NCBI GenBank assembly: GCA_964453035.1
Contig: CAYVOX010000015.1
Location: 1 to 36,826 of the forward strand
Direction of reading: 5' to 3'
Source: CAYVOX01 sp964453035
GTDB lineage: Bacteria; Chloroflexota; Anaerolineae; Anaerolineales; Anaerolineaceae
Length of the DNA: 36,826 nucleotides
Shown: one piece after another, positions 31,979 through 36,826 of the stretch
Numbering within the stretch: the stretch's first letter is position 1
Layout: every line of letters begins with the position of its first letter
Translations under genes and position numbers: made by a program
The notes under the pieces: model-generated
The model's database searches: none
What the model saw: the letters and a program-made list of their open reading frames with translations, nothing else
What the model was told of the DNA's origin: nothing

Positions 31979-33880
31979 TCAGGGCGTACGCCCTTTAAGC
32001 GCCCTGTCCAGCCGGTCCCGAGTCTGCGAGATTTGCAGCACCAGTTCCTGGTAGGCAGCAAAACCCATTTCGCCTTCCTGCTGTAAATCCTCCTGCAGGT
32101 AGCGCAGCTGGTTAAGGCTGTCGCTCATGCGTTCGCGCCGCAGACGCATCACGGTACGCAGCAGCTCATCCAGGAATTGCTCCGCGCTCGGCTCGCCTTT
32201 TTCAAGCGGCTGGCGCAGGTCGCGCTCCACGTCCAGCAGGTTATCGGCGATATTCTCCTGAATAAACTGGGCGGGCTCAAGCTCATCCTGGTCAAGCGAC
32301 TGCAAGATGAGTCGGGCCAGCATCTGGAAATCAGTGTGCTCAAAATCCTGCGGCGAAAGGCGGTTAAGCCCGGCGTTCTGCAGGGCGCGGTCCACCTGGT
32401 AAAGCGCATCCGGCTGGCGCAGCAGCAGGCGCAGGGCATGCGCCTCCAGGCGGGCAATGGACTGCGCTGCATTCAACTGCACCGGAGAGGTCAATCTTTC
32501 GCGGGGTGGCGCAATTCGCGGCGGCCGCCGCGAGGGGCGCGCAGCGGGGGTGCCACCCTGCAAGGCGCGTTCATCCACCCGAATCAACCGGGCCAGGCGC
32601 TGGCGGTAAGCCTCGCGCTCCACAGCGTTGGGCACATCCTCAATCAGTGGCAGGATGCGACCGGCAATCTCGCTCTTGGTCTTGGGGTCATCCAGGTTGC
32701 GCCCCACTGCCAGCGTATCCATAACGTGAATCACAACCGGTTGGGCCGCCTCAAGGATCTTGCCCCAACTGGAAGGATCTGCCAGCACCACCTCATCAGG
32801 ATCTTTGCCGGGCGGCAGGGTGGTCACGCGCAAATCAGCCTGCAGGCGAGCCTCGTGGCGCATTAAACCGCGCGCATCGAAGGTCAGCTCTTCGGAATGG
32901 TCCATTGCCTCGCGTGCCACTTCCAGGCCGCGCAGGGTGGCTTTTTCCCCGGCGGCATCCGCATCCAACGCCAGGACGATGCGCCGCGTGAAGCGCTTGA
33001 GCAACCGCAACTGGTCTTCAGTCAGGGCGGTGCCCATCGGCGAGACGGTGTTGGGATAACCCGCCTGGTGCAGCAGGATGACATCCAGGTAACCCTCAAC
33101 AATCACCACCTGGTCCTGTGCGCGGATGGGCTTGCGAGCCAGGTCCAATCCATAAAGCAACCTGCCCTTGTCAAACACAGCCGTCTGCGGCGAATTGAGG
33201 AACTTAGGCTGGTCTTCCGGGCGCAGGATGCGCGCGCCAAAACCCGCCATGCGCCCCATGCCATCGCGGATGGGAAATGTGATGCGGTGCCTGAAGCGAT
33301 CGTAGATGCCGCTGGAGCCGGTGCGCTCGGTCACCAGCCCGGCTTCCAGCAGGTCAGCAGGGGTGTAGCCCTTGCCAGTGAAGTAGGTGGCGGCAGAATC
33401 CCAACTATCGGGCGCGTAACCGAGCCCAAAGGTTTCGATGGTCTGGTTTTCCAGGCCGCGTTTGCGCAGGTAAGCCAGGGCGGTCTGACCGGCTTGCGTT
33501 TGCAGCAGGTTGTGCCGGTAAAAGGTCACTGCCTCTTCCAGCAGGGTGCGCAGGCGGCTGTGCTGCTCATCTTCAGCCTGCTTTTCGGGCGTGGGCGCTT
33601 CCAGCGTCACGCCTGCGCGCTGTGCCAGAGCTCTCAGCGCCTGGGGAAAGTCCCAGCCCTCTTTCTTCATCACAAACTTGAAGATATCGCCGCCCTCGTT
33701 ACACTGCCCAAAACAGCGCCACGTGCCGGAATCAGGGAAAACCACGAACGCGGGCGTGCGCGAATTGGGATGGAACGGGCAAAAGCCGGTATAGTTCTTA
33801 CCGGCGCGGCGCAGCTTGACCGTCTCGGAGATAATCTCCACCACATCGAGGCGGGCTTTAATCTCGTCTGTGACGCTCAT
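31979..33880 (-). CDS. dnaG: DNA primase
   Basis: This 633-residue bacterial primase synthesises RNA primers at the replication fork. The N-terminal zinc-binding domain has Cys34, His37, Cys56 and Cys60 (CPFH, CFGQC), with one extra residue between the last two cysteines, a spacing I recall from Chloroflexota-type DnaG proteins. The catalytic core follows, with IYDRFRHRITFPIRD and the Toprim motifs IVEGYLDVILL and LALDADAAGEKA. The C-terminal third (about 440-633) is the helicase-interacting domain and is poorly conserved. It begins 10 bases after glyQS and is followed after 108 bases by rpoD. A 14-base palindrome overlaps its stop codon. The ribosome site is weak, so translation may be coupled to glyQS. 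Confidence 0.96.
   Translation of the reverse strand: MSVTDEIKARLDVVEIISETVKLRRAGKNYTGFCPFHPNSRTPAFVVFPDSGTWRCFGQCNEGGDIFKFVMKKEGWDFPQALRALAQRAGVTLEAPTPEKQAEDEQHSRLRTLLEEAVTFYRHNLLQTQAGQTALAYLRKRGLENQTIETFGLGYAPDSWDSAATYFTGKGYTPADLLEAGLVTERTGSSGIYDRFRHRITFPIRDGMGRMAGFGARILRPEDQPKFLNSPQTAVFDKGRLLYGLDLARKPIRAQDQVVIVEGYLDVILLHQAGYPNTVSPMGTALTEDQLRLLKRFTRRIVLALDADAAGEKATLRGLEVAREAMDHSEELTFDARGLMRHEARLQADLRVTTLPPGKDPDEVVLADPSSWGKILEAAQPVVIHVMDTLAVGRNLDDPKTKSEIAGRILPLIEDVPNAVEREAYRQRLARLIRVDERALQGGTPAARPSRRPPRIAPPRERLTSPVQLNAAQSIARLEAHALRLLLRQPDALYQVDRALQNAGLNRLSPQDFEHTDFQMLARLILQSLDQDELEPAQFIQENIADNLLDVERDLRQPLEKGEPSAEQFLDELLRTVMRLRRERMSDSLNQLRYLQEDLQQEGEMGFAAYQELVLQISQTRDRLDRALKGRTP
31981..31994. 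repeat. 14-base perfect palindrome at the dnaG stop
   Basis: AGGGCGTACGCCCT is its own reverse complement and contains the last codons of dnaG. It could be an operator, a protein-binding site, or the base of an RNA stem. No T-tract follows on the minus strand, so it is not an intrinsic terminator. Confidence 0.5.
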
Positions 33881-33890
33881 AGGTTATCTT

Positions 33891-36826
33891 CTAAAATCCC
33901 TCAAGCTTGCTGAAATCAGCAACGCCCGCCGCCAGCGCCGCAACGCCCTGCAGCAGGCCCAACCGGTTGGCGCGCGTGGCAGGGTCATCGGCCATCACCA
34001 GCACCGAGTCAAAGAAGCGGTTGATGACCGGCATGACCGGCATGAAAACATCGAAGAAATCCGCAACCGAACCCGGGCGGCGCGGAGTAGCCTGGGCAGT
34101 TTGCAGCGCCTGGAATAACGCGCGTTCGGCGTCATCCGTAAAGGCCAGGGGGTTGATTTCAAAGCGAGTTGCCTGGTCACGGGTGATTCGCACGCAGCGG
34201 GAATAGGTCGGCAGAATGGTGTTCCAATCCGGGCGAGCCACCCAGCGGCTCAGTTCCACCACCCCGCGCATCACGCCCGCCGGGTTGGACTGCTGCGTTG
34301 CCAGCACGGCATCCACCACGTCATATCGCAGGCCGCCGGGCAGTTCCATCAGGTAACTTCGCAACCGCCCAACGATGAAATCGAGGCAGGCAGCCTGTGA
34401 CTCGGGGGTGGAAGCAACCGGCTGAGTTTCACCCGCCATCGCCAGCCCCTCACGCAGGTTGAAGTCCAGGTCAAGGCGCGTCAGGCACTGCACCAGTCCC
34501 AGGGCTGCCCGGCGCTGGGCAAAGGGATCCTTGGTGCCGGTGGGCGCAAGACCAGCCGCGAAGAGCCCGGCCAGGGTATCCAACCGGTCAGCCAGGCAGA
34601 TGACCAGCCCGGCCTTGCTGGAGGGCAGTTCGTCATCGGCTGAACGCGGCAGGTAGTGCTCAAAAATAGCCTGAGCCACCGCCTCGCTCTCGCCTGAGAT
34701 CAGCGCGTAATAGCGCCCCATGATGCCCTGCAGGGAGGTCATCTCAACCACCATGTGGGTCATCAGGTCGGCTTTACACAGGTTTGCGGCGCGCCGTGCC
34801 GTTGCCGCCTGCTCCCCATCCAGCCCGAGCACCGGGATGAGCTTCTCAACCAGGGCTTCGATGCGCCGGGTCTTATCCAGCATAGTGCCTAGCCTGGTCT
34901 GGAACATGAGGGTTGAGAGCTTGGGTTGAAAATCGCTCAGTTTATGCTTGAGATCTTCGCTGATAAAGAAGGAGGCATCCGCAAAGCGGGCGCGGATGAC
35001 CTGCTCGTTGCCGTCAGCCACCGTCTGCAGGTGCTGGTCGTCGCCGTTGCGCACCGCCACAAAGAACGGCATCAGCTTACCGCTGTGCGAATAAACCGGG
35101 AAGTAGCGCTGGTGCTTCTTCATGACGGAAATGAGCACCTCAGGTGGCAGGTTCAACTGCTCGCGCTCAAACGCGCCGCGCAGCGCCGTGGGCCGTTCCA
35201 CCAGGTTGGTGACCTCATCCAACAGGCCCTCATCCATCCGCTCGCTGGCGCCAGATTGCGTCATTATGCGCCTCACCTGCTCTGCGATGAGCTGGCGGCG
35301 CTCCTCGCGCTGTAAAACGATGCCCTGGGCGCGCACCCGCGCAAAATAGTCAGCCGGGTTGGCAACATCAAAAGCCTCCGGCGTTGCAAAACGCAGCCCG
35401 CGCGTCTGCCTGCCAGAATTGTAACCGGCATACTGGAAGGGCACCACCTCTTCGCCAAGCAGCGCCAGTAACCAGCGAATGGGGCGCGAAAAAGCCACGT
35501 TGGAGGTATTCCAGCGCATGGATTTATCAAAGCGGATGCCTGCAATTAGCCCTGCGAGCGCCTCAGCCAGGATTTCACCCGCCGGGCGTCCCTTTTCAAA
35601 GACCACGGCTGCCGCGTAACGACCGCCATCCATCTCGCGCACCTGCAAATCCGCCACCGAGACGCCCTTGCCGCGCGCAAAACCCTCAGCAGCCTTGGTG
35701 GGGTTGCCTTGCGCATCAAAGGCGCGTTCCGCTGGCGGGCCCTTGATAACCTGCTCGCGGTCAGGTTGGTTTGGCGCCAGCCCCTCCACCGAGACGACCA
35801 ATCGGCGCGGCGTGCCCATCACGGAGACAGCTCCGTGCGCCAGGCGCAGGTCATCCAACCAGGCGGGCACGCGCGCGGTGAGCTGCGCCAGGGCAGAGTC
35901 CAGGTCGGCGGAGGGAAGTTCCTCCGTGCCAATTTCCAGCAAGAAAGGCGCGGGTTGCGCGGCAAAGACTGGCGTTTGCGGGGCGGCTGCCTGGCTGGCA
36001 GCACCCGCCGAGGTTTTACCTTCCTCCAGCCAGGGATACTCCAACGCCTGCCGCTGGGCTACATACGCCTCGGCCACGCGCCGCGAGAGATCACGCATGC
36101 GCGAGAACAGCGCCTGGCGTTCGGTCACGCCCACCGCGCCGCGCGTATCCAGTACGTTAAAAGTGTGCGAGCACTTGAGGATGTAATCATGCGCCGGAAG
36201 CACCAATCCCTGCGCCAGGGCAGACTGCGCCTCAGCCTCATAAAGCCCATACATCTGGCGCAGGCGCTCCACATCAGCAAATTCGAAGTAATACTTGCAA
36301 TGTTCATACTCGCCCTGGTAATGGATGTCACCATAAAGAATGCGATCATTCCAGCGCAGCTTGCGGAAGTGGCGGACGCCCTGCAGGGTCATGGCGATGC
36401 GCTCCAGTCCGTAGGTAATCTCCACGGAGACGGGATCCAGCGTCATGCCGCCCGCCTGCTGGAAGTAGGTGAACTGGGTAATCTCCTGCCCATCCAGCCA
36501 CACTTCCCAACCCAGCCCCCACGCGCCCAGCGCCGGTGATTCCCAGTTATCCTCAACAAAACGGATGTCATGCTGGCGCGGGTCAATGCCCAGCGCTTCA
36601 AGAGATTTGATGTAAATTTCCTGCGGGTTGCCCGGATCGGGCTTGAGGATGACCTGGAACTGGGTGTGCATCTGGAGACGGTTAGGGTTCTCGCCGTACC
36701 GCCCGTCATCCGGGCGCACAGAAGGTTCAGCATAAGCCACTTTCCAGGGCTCCGGCCCCAGCACGCGCAGAACGGTGGCAGGGTTATTGGTGCCCGCCCC
36801 CACCTGTGAATAATACGGTTGCCAGA
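33891..36826 (-). CDS. glyQS: Glycyl-tRNA synthetase, fused alpha-beta chain (5' end outside window)
   Basis: The frame is open to the window edge, giving about 977 visible residues. A GTG at 36803 is an internal Val: codons for WQPYYSQ precede VGAGT, where the family has a QPY-type segment before VGAGT, so roughly 30 residues are missing. The alpha part (first about 260 residues) is the class II catalytic chain with LGPEPWKVAYAEPS, RYGENPNRLQ, FVEDNWESPALGAWGLGWEV and EITYGLERIAMTLQ. An Ala/Gln/Pro-rich linker (about 20 residues) joins it to the beta chain, starting PFLLEIGTEELPSADLDSAL. The beta chain carries the KADLMTHMVVEMTSLQG region and a C-terminal anticodon-binding domain. The (alpha-beta) fusion is known in Chlamydia and some other phyla. 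It charges tRNA-Gly with glycine, and dnaG follows after 10 bases. Confidence 0.95.
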   Translation of the reverse strand, partial: WQPYYSQVGAGTNNPATVLRVLGPEPWKVAYAEPSVRPDDGRYGENPNRLQMHTQFQVILKPDPGNPQEIYIKSLEALGIDPRQHDIRFVEDNWESPALGAWGLGWEVWLDGQEITQFTYFQQAGGMTLDPVSVEITYGLERIAMTLQGVRHFRKLRWNDRILYGDIHYQGEYEHCKYYFEFADVERLRQMYGLYEAEAQSALAQGLVLPAHDYILKCSHTFNVLDTRGAVGVTERQALFSRMRDLSRRVAEAYVAQRQALEYPWLEEGKTSAGAASQAAAPQTPVFAAQPAPFLLEIGTEELPSADLDSALAQLTARVPAWLDDLRLAHGAVSVMGTPRRLVVSVEGLAPNQPDREQVIKGPPAERAFDAQGNPTKAAEGFARGKGVSVADLQVREMDGGRYAAAVVFEKGRPAGEILAEALAGLIAGIRFDKSMRWNTSNVAFSRPIRWLLALLGEEVVPFQYAGYNSGRQTRGLRFATPEAFDVANPADYFARVRAQGIVLQREERRQLIAEQVRRIMTQSGASERMDEGLLDEVTNLVERPTALRGAFEREQLNLPPEVLISVMKKHQRYFPVYSHSGKLMPFFVAVRNGDDQHLQTVADGNEQVIRARFADASFFISEDLKHKLSDFQPKLSTLMFQTRLGTMLDKTRRIEALVEKLIPVLGLDGEQAATARRAANLCKADLMTHMVVEMTSLQGIMGRYYALISGESEAVAQAIFEHYLPRSADDELPSSKAGLVICLADRLDTLAGLFAAGLAPTGTKDPFAQRRAALGLVQCLTRLDLDFNLREGLAMAGETQPVASTPESQAACLDFIVGRLRSYLMELPGGLRYDVVDAVLATQQSNPAGVMRGVVELSRWVARPDWNTILPTYSRCVRITRDQATRFEINPLAFTDDAERALFQALQTAQATPRRPGSVADFFDVFMPVMPVINRFFDSVLVMADDPATRANRLGLLQGVAALAAGVADFSKLEGF

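Overview
The window reads as a chromosomal segment of a GC-rich bacterium of the Chloroflexota, most likely Anaerolineae-like. This is inferred from gene content and style: a fused alpha-beta glycyl-tRNA synthetase followed by dnaG and rpoD, many Thr/Pro-rich secreted or lipoprotein-type hypotheticals, a UPF0104/DUF4173 membrane repertoire, and a complete 14-gene nuo operon beside a rubrerythrin. No database was searched, so the taxon is a judgement.

Bases 1-9160 are mostly plus-strand genes. They run from the tail of an unknown, possibly glycosidase, gene through rubrerythrin, an LctP/LldP lactate permease, a short-chain dehydrogenase with its own promoter and palindromic operator candidates, a lipoprotein with a duplicated Cys-containing repeat, and a tiny one-helix protein. 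A DUF4173-type membrane protein follows, broken by a 100-N assembly gap (5552-5651). Last comes a two-gene unit of a UPF0104/flippase-like protein and an FAD-dependent oxidoreductase. A hairpin at 9178-9224 closes this block and lies inside the end of the convergent gene.

Bases 9164-24872 are one long minus-strand transcription block. An extended -10 promoter candidate (24864-24872) precedes nuoA-B-C-D-E-F-G-H-I-J-K-L-M-N in canonical order with tight spacing and several overlaps. A PsiE-family membrane protein and a 7-TM protein with an acidic Cys-containing loop follow. All Fe-S and quinone-site motifs I checked are present, so this encodes a NADH-type complex I including the NuoEFG electron-input module.

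Bases 24922-36826 are also minus strand. Reading in the direction of transcription, the order is glyQS (5' end outside the window), dnaG, rpoD, then a 261-base intergenic region with a striking 19-bp hairpin, then a receiver-sensor-HAMP-adenylate cyclase. That gene is translationally coupled by a GTGA overlap to an unusual secreted or membrane-anchored Thr/Pro/Trp/Tyr-rich protein. A large GT-C-like membrane protein comes last. The glyQS-dnaG-rpoD set is a macromolecular-synthesis cluster linking translation, replication priming and transcription initiation.

No tRNA, rRNA, CRISPR array, insertion sequence or phage gene was seen. The most novel-looking material is the cyclase plus Thr/Pro-rich protein pair with its structured upstream region. 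I do not see strong evidence for a complete new defence or metabolic system here.
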